49,379 nucleotides of DNA from CAZYAK01 sp964403335 (GCA_964403335.1 CAYOFI010000010.1:1-49379), one strand, 5' to 3'; counted from the first letter of the stretch, positions 30,202-37,928 are shown. The notes: generated from the letters alone by a model not told the origin. Translations and numbers: made by a program.

Positions 30202-30699
30202 ATGCGTCACCGCCATTCCCGCCTCCGGCTCCGTCAGAAACCTGCGCACAGCAGGTCCATGCAGCGGAACATTCTCACGTCCGTGCTGCTCTACGAATCC
30301 GTCCGTACGACCAAAAAGCGCGCCCTCGTCGTGCGACCGCAGATTGAGAAATTGATCACGGTGGCCAAAAAGAAGACGCCGCATGTCGCCATCCGCGAGA
30401 TCAACCGCATGGTCATGGACCGCAACGCCTCCCGCAAGCTGATGGAAGTTCTCAAGAACCGCTACGCCACCCGCACGTCCGGCTACACGCGCATCATCCC
30501 GTTGGGCTCCCGCGTGGGAGACGGCGCCGAGTTGGTCACGTTGGAGTTGATGGACCGCGATACGTCGGTGCAGACCACGGAGAACGCTTCTGAAAAGAAT
30601 GAGAAGAAACCGACGAAACCAAAGAAACCGAAGAGTAAGTCATCGGTTTCCTCGGACTCCTCGGTTTCCTCGGTTTCCTCTGAAACATCAGCCTCATGA
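30202..30699 (+). CDS. rplQ: 50S ribosomal protein L17 with repeat-encoded tail
   Basis: Residues 1-120 are normal L17 (MRHRHSRLRLRQKPAHSRSM, RNILTSVLLYESVRTTKKRA). Residues 121-165 are an added tail, Lys/Pro-rich and then Ser/Val/Asp-rich (SSVSSDSSVSSVSSETSAS). It is encoded by a B-type inverted repeat (30608-30678), just as in L22. The gene overlaps rplM by four bases. TAGAAT about 25 bp upstream may be a -10 box. Confidence 0.95.
   Translation: MRHRHSRLRLRQKPAHSRSMQRNILTSVLLYESVRTTKKRALVVRPQIEKLITVAKKKTPHVAIREINRMVMDRNASRKLMEVLKNRYATRTSGYTRIIPLGSRVGDGAELVTLELMDRDTSVQTTENASEKNEKKPTKPKKPKSKSSVSSDSSVSSVSSETSAS
30608..30678. repeat. B-type inverted 9-nt repeat, copy 2 (inside rplQ)
   Basis: Three left units (AACCGACGA, AACCAAAGA, AACCGAAGA; 30608-30634), an 8-nt loop and four right units (TCGGTTTCC type; 30643-30678) form a compact hairpin. 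It is translated as the L17 tail. Confidence 0.85.
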
Positions 30700-31124
30700 A
30701 AACAACTGTTACTCCCATCTCGGCCCCCGCCTGGTTCCTCGTCGATGCGACGGATAAGACCATCGGTGAGATCGCGGCCAACGTCGCGCACGTTCTGCGC
30801 GGCAAGCACAAGCCCACGTTTTCCGCGCACCAGCTGTGCGGTGACCATGTCGTGATCATCAATGCCGAAAAGCTCGCGATCACGCCCCAGAAGGGCATCC
30901 GCAAGACCTACTTCGATCACACCGGTTACCTGGGTCACTGGCGCATCACGTCGCTTGCCGACATGATGAAGAAGTACCCGGAGCGCGTGCTGGAAATGGC
31001 CGTCAAAGGCATGCTCCCGCATAACCGCCTGCGCTTCCAGATGCTCAAGCGTTTGCACGTTCTGCGCGGTGCCGAACACAAGTACTCCGCACAAAAGCCC
31101 ACTCCTCTCACCTTTACCGTTTAA
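30696..31124 (+). CDS. rplM: 50S ribosomal protein L13
   Basis: L13 is an early large-subunit assembly protein. The 142-residue product has WFLVDATDKTIGEIAANVAH, GDHVVIINAEKLAITPQKG and MLPHNRLRFQMLKRLHVLRG. It overlaps rplQ by four bases and precedes rpsI by five, the standard rplM-rpsI pair. Confidence 0.97.
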   Translation: MKTTVTPISAPAWFLVDATDKTIGEIAANVAHVLRGKHKPTFSAHQLCGDHVVIINAEKLAITPQKGIRKTYFDHTGYLGHWRITSLADMMKKYPERVLEMAVKGMLPHNRLRFQMLKRLHVLRGAEHKYSAQKPTPLTFTV

Positions 31125-31129
31125 TTCTC

Positions 31130-31528
31130 ATGACCTCCAAGCAGTACATCGGCGCCATTGGCAAACGCAAGACCTCCGTGGCCCGCGTGAAACTGTTTCA
31201 GGAAGGTTCCGGCGAAGTGACGGTGAACGGCAAGAAAATCAAAGAGTACTTCGAGGCTCCCTACAGCGTGGAAAACGCCCTGGCCCCGTTGGCCATGACC
31301 TCCACCAAGAGTTCCGTCGATATCGAAGCCCGCGTGGTGGGCGGTGGCAAAATGTCGCAGGCAGACGCTGTGCGCCATGCCATCAGCCGCGCACTCATCC
31401 TGCTGAACCCTGACCTCCGCGGAGACCTCAAGCGCGCCGGATTCCTCCGCCGCGACTCCCGCATCAAGGAACGCAAGAAGCCGGGTCTCAAGAGAGCACG
31501 CCGCGCACCGCAGTTCAGCAAACGCTGA
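31130..31528 (+). CDS. rpsI: 30S ribosomal protein S9
   Basis: S9 reaches the P site with its C-terminal tail. The 132-residue product has YIGAIGKRKTSVARVKLFQE, MSQADAVRHAISRALILLNP and the typical C-terminus KKPGLKRARRAPQFSKR, whose last Arg contacts P-site tRNA in known structures. It is the last gene of the superoperon and a B-type hairpin repeat follows. Confidence 0.97.
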   Translation: MTSKQYIGAIGKRKTSVARVKLFQEGSGEVTVNGKKIKEYFEAPYSVENALAPLAMTSTKSSVDIEARVVGGGKMSQADAVRHAISRALILLNPDLRGDLKRAGFLRRDSRIKERKKPGLKRARRAPQFSKR

Positions 31529-31545
31529 AGCGAGGATTGTAGGGA

Positions 31546-31630
31546 AACCGAAGCAACCGAGGAAACCGACGAGTGTTTCCTGTACATGGCTTCCTCTATT
31601 TCATCGGTTTCTTCGGATTCCTCGGTTTCT
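31546..31630. repeat. B-type inverted 9-nt repeat, copy 3 (intergenic)
   Basis: Three left units (AACCGAAGC, AACCGAGGA, AACCGACGA) and four right units (TCTATTTCA, TCGGTTTCT, TCGGATTCC, TCGGTTTCT) lie after rpsI. Outer flanks CGAGGA (31531) and TCCTCG (31632) extend the pairing. It may end the superoperon transcript. Confidence 0.85.
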
Positions 31631-31673
31631 TTCCTCGATCTTTCCCTATACTTCCACCATCCCTCCCACACCC

Positions 31674-31877
31674 ATGCCCCTCGAAAACGAAGAAATCCAA
31701 AAGCGCTGCGAAAGCTTCCTCAAAGAGCTCGATTTGCCGGGCTTCATTCTGTTTGGCCGGCAGGAAGATGACGGTTCGTGCACGGTGACGTACTCGGTCC
31801 ATAAAATCAGCCTGAAGAATGCCTTGTTGGGGTTGCTGACTGCAGTGACGGATTTGATTAAAAGGACATTGCCATAG
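31674..31877 (+). CDS. Hypothetical small protein (67 aa)
   Basis: The 67-residue product has an acidic N-terminal helix, a beta-like centre (PGFILFGRQEDDGSCTVTYS) and a C-terminal hydrophobic helix. No family is recognised. The TAG stop is formed by the first unit of the A-type repeat at 31871, so the reading frame ends in the element. TATACT about 25 bp upstream is a possible -10 box. Confidence 0.5.
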   Translation: MPLENEEIQKRCESFLKELDLPGFILFGRQEDDGSCTVTYSVHKISLKNALLGLLTAVTDLIKRTLP

Positions 31878-31954
31878 ACGGGATAGAAGCCATAGAGGCG
31901 ATAGACGCAAAAAACACCTCTATCCCGTCTATCCCCTCTATTCCGTCTATGCCC
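31871..31954. repeat. A-type hairpin repeat, copy 4
   Basis: Four ATAGA-core units (31871-31906), a 9-nt A-rich loop and four inverted units (31916-31951) plus CCC separate two small convergent genes. The first unit supplies the stop of the gene to its left. Confidence 0.92.
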
Positions 31955-31957
31955 TCT

Positions 31958-32314
31958 TCACGCCAAAACCATCTTCACATAATACAAACTCGTCCCGTTC
32001 TCCGTATCCAAGATAAACTTCGCGTCCAATTGGCTGAGGTTCAAGATCGTCTGGCACATTTTCAGGAGCATGTGGGGCGGGAGGCTGACTCCTGAATCCA
32101 GGCACGTGGCGCACAGGCCCGCGGCGTCTTTGCTGCGGATGTACTGGTCGCCCTTCTTGGTAATGACGTTATACATGGACTCCTGGATGCGCAGGACGTA
32201 TTGCTCCACATACAGCTCCAAATCCTCCACAGGGAGATCGTGGACCTCCGGGAGAGCCTCGATGATATCGAGGTCACTGTGAATGGCGTGGGCAATGCAG
32301 GCGTCGATCGTCAT
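31958..32314 (-). CDS. Hypothetical protein (118 aa)
   Basis: The acidic, mainly helical protein contains a central segment with three Cys (CATCLDSGVSLPPHMLLKMC) and ends in a hydrophobic strand. I recognise no domain. Its start is preceded by a long C/A-rich tract with TATCAT and TAGATT as possible -10 boxes. It ends four bases from A-type copy 4. Confidence 0.55.
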   Translation of the reverse strand: MTIDACIAHAIHSDLDIIEALPEVHDLPVEDLELYVEQYVLRIQESMYNVITKKGDQYIRSKDAAGLCATCLDSGVSLPPHMLLKMCQTILNLSQLDAKFILDTENGTSLYYVKMVLA

Positions 32315-32430
32315 GGGGATGGGGGGTTTGTGTGGGTGTGTGCAGAAATCTAACTATGATAGCAGATTTTAGGTCTGAATGAAAGGGGGTCTTCTCTCAT
32401 CCGCAGGGAGGGATGTAGAGTTCTTTTCAG

Positions 32431-34350
32431 ATGGAAGCCCTCCCACGTCTCCCACGGCTTAAAACCCTTCTATGGGTCGTTTTAGGCTTCTGCATAGCCA
32501 CATTTGCCATATATGGCCATTCTTTGCGCAATGACTTCGTCCGGTGGGATGATGGAATGCTCGTCTATGAAAACCCCGCCATCCGTGAGATTTCGCCGCA
32601 AACCCTGGGTTACATCTTCACGCACTACGACCCGGAGCTGTACATCCCGCTGACATTTTTGACCTACCAGATCGATTATCAAATCAGCGGTCAAAATCCG
32701 TTCCTCTATCACTTCGATAACTTGGTACTGCATACGCTGAATGCGCTCCTCGTCGCGTGGTTGATCTTTGTGTTATGCGCGTCGGTGCAGATTTCGCGCA
32801 AAGCGGCAGGTTGGATCGCTATCTTCTGCGGATTGCTGTTTGCGGTGCATCCGTTGCATACGGAAGCGGTGGAGTGGGTGAGTGCGCGCAAAGATGTGCT
32901 CTCGACGTTCTTCTTTTTACTCTCGCTCATTGGATATCTGTACTGGCGGGAACGGGACACGCGGATGCTGCTGATTCTGAGCATGATTGCGTTCGTGCTG
33001 GGACTGATGTCGAAGGTGATGGTGATCACGCTGCCCGTCATCATCTTGCTTGTCGACTGGCTGCAAGGACGCAAGTGGAACGCACGCACGTTCATCGAAA
33101 AAACGCCGTACTTCGGCGCCGCGGTCATCTTTGGAATCATCGCCGTTTTGGGGAAAACGAATGTCCTGCAATCCTCTACGCTCAGTGGAAAAATCCTCAT
33201 GGCGTGCAAAAGCGCCGTGTTCTATCTGCAGCAGATATTCTGGCCGTTTAACTTTTCGCTTCTCTATCCCTACACCAAGCCCATCACGCTCGCGTCGCCA
33301 GACTTTTTTGTGCCGATCCTCATCATTGCCGCGATTCTTGCGCTGGCATTCTGGTCGCTCAAGTACACGCGCATCGTCGCGTTCGGTCTTCTGTTTTACC
33401 TCATCACCGTCGCGCCGACGTTCATGAACTTTGCGAAGGGCGGGGATTTGGATGTGTACTTTGCGTCCGATCGGTATGCATATGTGCCGTCGATCGGCAT
33501 TTTCCTGATCGTCGGGTGGGTGCTATGGAAAACGTGTGAGGAAGTGTTCGGCAACGGAAAGCTGGGAAACCGGATTCTTACGGGCGTCGGATCCGTCGCC
33601 GTCATCGCTCTCGCCATTCTCTCGTTCCGTCAGTCATTTGTGTGGCAGAACACACAGACGCTCTTCCAGAATGTCATCAAGCTCTATCCGGAATCCTCGC
33701 ACGTCGCGCATAACAACATCGGCAACGTGTACCGGTTGCAGGGGGACTACGAGGCGGCCATCGACGAATACAAACAGGCCATCGCCATCCGTCCGCTTCC
33801 GAAAACCATCAGCAACTTAGGCGCGACGTACCGGAAGCTTGGGAATCTAGCCGATGCAAATGCAGCTTATTCGCAGGCGCTGCAGATACGCGAAACCAGC
33901 AAAGAAGCGCACTTTGGACTCGGTCTGGTCCGTATGGCGGAAAAACGCTATCCCGAAGCTGAAAAAGCGTTCAAGCGGGCCATCGAACTCGATCCGAAAT
34001 ATGAAGAGGCCTACACCAACTTGGGCGCGTTATACGTGACCCTACAGAGGCTCCCCGAGGCGATTGACGAGTATAAAAAGGCCCTCGCCATCAACGAATA
34101 CTTCCCCGATGCGCGCTACAACTTGGCCGTCGCGTTGGAGGCGGTGGGAAAACCGGCGGAGGCGATCGAACAGTATGAATGGACCGTGCGCATGGTCCCG
34201 AACTTCATCGCCGCACATATCAATCTAGGGCTTCTGTATTACCAGGCCGGCAATAAAAACGGCGCACGCGCTCAGTTTGAGCAGGTGCTCCGCATCGATC
34301 CCCAGAACCGGTCCGCCCGCAGCGCTTTGCAGCAGATGGGAGCGCAATAA
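32431..34350 (+). CDS. TMTC-like multispanning membrane protein with TPR repeats
   Basis: The 639-residue protein has about ten membrane segments in residues 10-400 and a luminal motif near the start (FVRWDDGMLVYENPAI) typical of GT-C glycosyltransferase-like proteins of the TMTC/DUF1736 type. A second motif, FAVHPLHTEAVEWVSARKDV, is diagnostic of the same family. Residues 425-635 contain at least six tetratricopeptide repeats (NNIGNVYRLQGDYEAAIDEY). Eukaryotic TMTCs are O-mannosyltransferases; the bacterial substrate is unknown. It probably modifies or recognises cell-surface proteins. Confidence 0.85.
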   Translation: MEALPRLPRLKTLLWVVLGFCIATFAIYGHSLRNDFVRWDDGMLVYENPAIREISPQTLGYIFTHYDPELYIPLTFLTYQIDYQISGQNPFLYHFDNLVLHTLNALLVAWLIFVLCASVQISRKAAGWIAIFCGLLFAVHPLHTEAVEWVSARKDVLSTFFFLLSLIGYLYWRERDTRMLLILSMIAFVLGLMSKVMVITLPVIILLVDWLQGRKWNARTFIEKTPYFGAAVIFGIIAVLGKTNVLQSSTLSGKILMACKSAVFYLQQIFWPFNFSLLYPYTKPITLASPDFFVPILIIAAILALAFWSLKYTRIVAFGLLFYLITVAPTFMNFAKGGDLDVYFASDRYAYVPSIGIFLIVGWVLWKTCEEVFGNGKLGNRILTGVGSVAVIALAILSFRQSFVWQNTQTLFQNVIKLYPESSHVAHNNIGNVYRLQGDYEAAIDEYKQAIAIRPLPKTISNLGATYRKLGNLADANAAYSQALQIRETSKEAHFGLGLVRMAEKRYPEAEKAFKRAIELDPKYEEAYTNLGALYVTLQRLPEAIDEYKKALAINEYFPDARYNLAVALEAVGKPAEAIEQYEWTVRMVPNFIAAHINLGLLYYQAGNKNGARAQFEQVLRIDPQNRSARSALQQMGAQ

Positions 34351-34367
34351 TCAGGCTGACGCGCTCG

Positions 34368-34517
34368 TTAGAATTTCAACATTGCCGCCGTCAATTCCGG
34401 CAACGCGAGACCCGCGGTCAGCGCCGGGAGCAGAAGGGCCATGAACACACCGAGGAGAGCCTCCGTGCGGGTCATAACGCGGTTCTGCAACATGGACTTG
34501 TGCTTACGCTTGGCCAT
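34368..34517 (-). CDS. Small single-span membrane protein (49 aa)
   Basis: The frame starts MAKRKHKSMLQNRVMTRTEA and continues with a hydrophobic helix of about 25 residues (LLGVFMALLLPALTAGLALP), the pattern of a small inner-membrane protein with a basic cytoplasmic end. Support comes from a well-placed promoter (TTGTGA, 17 bp, TACTAT) 30 bp upstream. No homolog is recognised. It converges with the TMTC-like gene. Confidence 0.55.
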   Translation of the reverse strand: MAKRKHKSMLQNRVMTRTEALLGVFMALLLPALTAGLALPELTAAMLKF

Positions 34518-34546
34518 GGAAAAGTGAGGAAGTTGGTATTACGGAT

Positions 34547-34575
34547 ATAGTAGCACAAATTGGTGTTTTTCACAA
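34547..34575 (-). promoter_or_regulatory. Promoter of the 49-aa membrane protein
   Basis: On the minus strand TTGTGA (34575-34570), a 17-bp spacer and TACTAT (34552-34547) precede the ATG at 34517 with a leader of about 25 nt. Confidence 0.6.
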
Positions 34576-34641
34576 TGAGGCATCCCAGTAATTCAGGAAG
34601 GTATGGGATTTACTCCATCGAATCATTGGACCTCATGCGGA

Positions 34642-35184
34642 TCATTGAGTCGAACTTTCGGGTTCAACAACGGACCACAAGAAATCGTATACGTAGTGTT
34701 CTGCGTCATCAAAACCTCTATCTCGCGCTGTCTTTTCCAATTGTTCCGCTGCTATGCCGTTCGTCACTCGTAGTTTTGTGAGAAACTCATTGGTGTATTG
34801 CAGTAGTATTGTGGTCATCAGATCGAAAACGGCATCGTGCGAGTGTTCAATGAGCTCCTGGACCCGCCGACCGGTTTCGGACTGGTCTTCGTGGCTCTCG
34901 GGTACGGCGAATGATTGCTTGAGGCTTCTCAAAAATTCCATCACATGGTCAAACCTCCAAGAGCGTTCCATTTGAAGAAGCTCTTGGATTGCAGTACTAG
35001 CGACGTGCCCCTCTCCACCTACTCTGTCGGCAGCTTCATCGTGTCCTCCTGCACTCAGTAAACTTTGCAGTTTTGTCGTGTGCCCTTCTATTGCTGTCCG
35101 AACTTTAGAGGGATTGATTTGCCCATGAAGTAATTGCCCCTTGTATTGTTCAACTCCAGATTATAGCTGTTCATGATGCGTCAT
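34642..35184 (-). pseudogene. Unknown gene with an in-frame UAA at codon 8
   Basis: A 181-codon frame begins at ATG 35184, six bases after a perfect promoter, but codon 8 (35163-35161) is TAA. After the stop the frame stays open for 173 codons with protein-like composition (SGVEQYKGQLLHGQINPSKV, then helical segments and an acidic end). No ATG, GTG or TTG occurs until Met at 34971, which would leave only 109 residues (MERSWRFDHVMEFLRSLKQS). A second ATG at 35174 is out of frame. The gene is either recently broken, mis-sequenced, or started at a non-standard codon. Family unknown. GC is lower than around it, hinting at transfer. Confidence 0.6.
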
Positions 35185-35190
35185 AATTTA

Positions 35191-35219
35191 ATTATAAAAC
35201 TAATTTTATTAAATGTCAA
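35191..35219 (-). promoter_or_regulatory. Perfect consensus promoter (TTGACA-17-TATAAT)
   Basis: On the minus strand TTGACA (35219-35214), exactly 17 bp, and TATAAT (35196-35191) match the sigma-70 consensus at all 12 positions. The -10 box ends six bases before the ATG at 35184, so transcription would start at or next to the start codon. Confidence 0.85.
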
Positions 35220-35226
35220 TCTTTGC

Positions 35227-35245
35227 GAAGATGGGCTTCATCTTC
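35227..35245 (-). other. Hairpin at the end of pstB
   Basis: GAAGATG and CATCTTC form a 7-bp stem around a 5-nt loop, overlapping the pstB stop codon. No clear T run follows, so its role as terminator of the pst operon is uncertain. Confidence 0.35.
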
Positions 35246-36107
35246 ACCCAAAATGCCCCGCAACGTATTCCCGCGTGAGCGTGTGCGTCGGGCGGGTGAA
35301 GATCGCGTCGGCCGCGCCGTATTCGATCAATTCCCCGGCATGGAAGAACGCGACGTCATCCGCGATGCGGCGGGCTTGGTGGAGGTTATGGGTGACGATC
35401 ACGATGGTGTAGTGGGTTTTGAGCGTGAGAAGCAACTCTTCAATTTTCCGTGTCGACAACGGATCGAGAGCCGAACAGGGTTCATCAAGCAGCAAAACCT
35501 GTGGTCGAACGGCGATGGCGCGGGCAATGCACAATCGTTGCTGCTGCCCGCCAGAGAGTCGCATCGCGGACGTATGCAGGCGGTCTTTCACTTCCTCCCA
35601 CAGCGCGGCTTCTTTCAGGCTCCGGCACACGGCGGCGTGCAACGGGTCGGTGCTGGTTTCGACATCAGCTGCGCGCAAATGACGGTTGATGAGTTTGGAG
35701 AGCCAACCGTACCTGCCGCGTACGCCTTGGATTTCCAATCCGTAGGAGACATTGCGGTAGATGGAGGTGGGAAACGGGCTGGGGTTTTGAAACACCATGC
35801 CGACTTGCTGGCGCAGGCCGATGACGTCGGTTCCGGGCGCCAGAATATTTTTGTCTTCCAGGAAAATCGTGCCGTCCACTTTGGCGGTGGAGACGGTGTC
35901 GTGCATGCGGTTGAGGGCGCGGATAAGGGTCGATTTTCCGCTCCCCGACGGCCCGATGAACGCCACGATTCTGTTTTTGGGGATAACCAGGGATACCTCT
36001 CGCACTGCCGTCACCCCGCCGTAGCGGACGGAGACGCCTTCCATGCGGAGCATGGGTGCGGGTGATGCAGTGGTGGTGGCGGGATCGGGCATGTGCGGAG
36101 TGGACAT
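35244..36107 (-). CDS. pstB: Phosphate ABC transporter ATP-binding protein
   Basis: PstB powers high-affinity phosphate import. The 287-residue protein has Walker A GPSGSGKST at 52-60, the signature LSGGQQQRLCIARAI and Walker B VLLLDEPCSALDP. FQNPSPFPTSIYRNVSYGL, typical of PstB, separates it from other ATPases. The start at 36107 is fixed by a one-base overlap with the pstA stop (TAATG). No phoU follows. Confidence 0.95.
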   Translation of the reverse strand: MSTPHMPDPATTTASPAPMLRMEGVSVRYGGVTAVREVSLVIPKNRIVAFIGPSGSGKSTLIRALNRMHDTVSTAKVDGTIFLEDKNILAPGTDVIGLRQQVGMVFQNPSPFPTSIYRNVSYGLEIQGVRGRYGWLSKLINRHLRAADVETSTDPLHAAVCRSLKEAALWEEVKDRLHTSAMRLSGGQQQRLCIARAIAVRPQVLLLDEPCSALDPLSTRKIEELLLTLKTHYTIVIVTHNLHQARRIADDVAFFHAGELIEYGAADAIFTRPTHTLTREYVAGHFG

Positions 36108-36964
36108 TACCATTCGCGGTGTCTGCGAATGAAGGAACGTAAAAGAATGGCACCAAAGCTTAAAGCGAATGTCAGAACGATCAGGACGAGCGCCGTTGCC
36201 GCGGCGTAGGCCGGAGCTTGAGGGCTGGCATGCTGCGTCGCCAAAATAAAGGTGTGATACGGCAGCGCCATGAAGCGGTCGAAGGGCGAGCTGGGCAATT
36301 GCGATAAGTAAAACGTGGCGCCTACCAAGATCACCGGTGCGGTCTCGCCGAGAGCCCGCGCCAATCCCACGATCGCGCCGGTGAGGCAGCCGGGCAGGGC
36401 GAAGGGGAGAATGACGCGCCGGATGGTCTGCCATTGCGTGGCGCCCAGGGCCAAGCTGCTTTCCCGGAAGGACCGGGGAATGGAGGTGAGGGACTCGACG
36501 GATGCCGTGATGATCCAGGGCAAGGTCATCGCCGCAAGCGTGCATGATGCCGCCAGAAGCGACATACCGAATTGCAGCGTGTGGACGAAAAATGCGAGTC
36601 CGAACAGTCCGTAGACGACGGAGGGCACGCCGGCCAGGTTGCGAATCGCAATTTCGATGATGCGTTTCAGGCGCGACTCGCGCCCGTATTCCGTCAAAAA
36701 GACCGCGGTCCCCACGCCAAGCGGAAAACTGAGCAGAATCACGCCGATTCCCAAAAAGACGGATCCCGCGATGGCGGGGAAAATTCCGCCGGTGGTGATG
36801 TCGCGCTGCTGCCAGGCGCTTGTCAGAAAGTGGAGGCTCAATGCTTCCCGTCCCGCAATGGCGAGCAGTACCAGCGTCAGCACAAGAATGCCGATGGCGA
36901 TCCCCGTGGCGGCGCGGAGAAGAAAAAAGACGAGGGCCTGCGTGCGGAGGGAGGGGTGGGACAA
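36107..36964 (-). CDS. pstA: Phosphate ABC transporter permease PstA
   Basis: The 285-residue protein has six membrane spans and the binding-protein-dependent permease loop ESSLALGATQWQTIRRVILP that docks on PstB. NLAGVPSVVYGLFGLAFF and LARALGETAPVILVGA are typical of PstA. It is separated from pstC by 56 bp containing an F-type spacer repeat and overlaps pstB by one base. Confidence 0.94.
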   Translation of the reverse strand: MSHPSLRTQALVFFLLRAATGIAIGILVLTLVLLAIAGREALSLHFLTSAWQQRDITTGGIFPAIAGSVFLGIGVILLSFPLGVGTAVFLTEYGRESRLKRIIEIAIRNLAGVPSVVYGLFGLAFFVHTLQFGMSLLAASCTLAAMTLPWIITASVESLTSIPRSFRESSLALGATQWQTIRRVILPFALPGCLTGAIVGLARALGETAPVILVGATFYLSQLPSSPFDRFMALPYHTFILATQHASPQAPAYAAATALVLIVLTFALSFGAILLRSFIRRHREW

Positions 36965-37018
36965 GGCTAAGGAATAAGGCTAATCCCGAAGGGAACCCTT
37001 CGGGTGGCTAAGAGTGGG
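36965..37018. repeat. F-type operon spacer, copy 1
   Basis: Between pstC and pstA the plus strand reads AAGGCTAAGGAATAAGGCTA, then a hairpin CCCGAAGGGAACCCTTCGGG, then TGGCTAAGAGTGGG. Without the hairpin it matches the znuC-znuB spacer at 39803-39838. The hairpin might reduce expression of pstA and pstB relative to pstC. Confidence 0.65.
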
Positions 37019-37020
37019 AG

Positions 37021-37926
37021 TTAACGGTGCGGATGGTGGAGTAAGAAATCACTGAGAGCGTTGATCAGGAATGTGAGGATGAAGAGCAGGAGGCCGATGG
37101 CAAAAAGGGCTTCCCAGTGCACGCTGCCCGTGGCGGTTTCGCGGATTTCGATGGCGATGGTGGCGGTGAGCGGACGGACGGGGCTGAGCATCGACGTCGG
37201 AAATGCCAAGCTGTTGCCTGCCACCATCAGCACGACAACCGTCTCGCCGATGGCGCGGCCGAGGCCGAGCATGATGGCGGCACCGATGCCGGTGCGCGCG
37301 GCGGGGACGAGGGTTTTCCAGATGACGGTCCAGTGGCTGGCTCCCAAGGCCAGACCCGCTTCCCGCACGCTTTGCGGGATCGCCCGCAGCGCATCTTCCG
37401 CAAGACTGGCGATGGTCGGGACGGCGGCGATGGCGACGAGCAGTGCAGCGGTGAAGGCGTTCAGTCCGTTACTGATGCCAAAGACGCCCGAGACGAGCGG
37501 CGCCAAAAAAAGGAGCCCCAGGAGCCCCAATACCACTGATGGAATGCCTGCGATCATCTCTACCGCAGGCTTCAAAATTTCCCGTTTCCGCCGTGATGCG
37601 AGTTCGGACAGGTAAATGGCGAGTGACAATCCGAAAGGAACGGCGATGATCATGGCGCCAATGCTCACGAAGAGCGTTCCGGTGAGGAGCGGTAGGATGC
37701 CCCATTGCGGCTCGCCGTATGCCGTTGGGTTCCAGAATGTGCCGAATAAGAACGGTCCAAGTCCTATGTGGGACACCATCCCCATCGCGTTCGTGAAAAG
37801 GAAAAGGAAAATTCCCAGCAGGAGCAGCACCGATACGAAAGCGATGGCAAGAAACAGGAACCGCGCAGCGCGGTCCGCTCCCGCGGCCACTCGTCGTGCT
37901 GAGAGAGATGGAGAAGCGGTGTGCAT
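37021..37926 (-). CDS. pstC: Phosphate ABC transporter permease PstC
   Basis: The 301-residue permease has six spans and the EAA-type loop REAGLALGASHWTVIWKTLV. FGTFWNPTAYGEPQWGILPL is typical of PstC, as is LGRAIGETVVVLMVAGN. It starts two bases after the pstS stop, so the two are tightly coupled. Confidence 0.95.
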   Translation of the reverse strand: MHTASPSLSARRVAAGADRAARFLFLAIAFVSVLLLLGIFLFLFTNAMGMVSHIGLGPFLFGTFWNPTAYGEPQWGILPLLTGTLFVSIGAMIIAVPFGLSLAIYLSELASRRKREILKPAVEMIAGIPSVVLGLLGLLFLAPLVSGVFGISNGLNAFTAALLVAIAAVPTIASLAEDALRAIPQSVREAGLALGASHWTVIWKTLVPAARTGIGAAIMLGLGRAIGETVVVLMVAGNSLAFPTSMLSPVRPLTATIAIEIRETATGSVHWEALFAIGLLLFILTFLINALSDFLLHHPHR

Positions 37927-37928
37927 GA

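Noticed and set aside
36965..37018. Terminator between pstC and pstA
   Set aside because: The hairpin lacks a T run in the direction of transcription, and the genes downstream need to be co-expressed. It is kept only as a repeat spacer.
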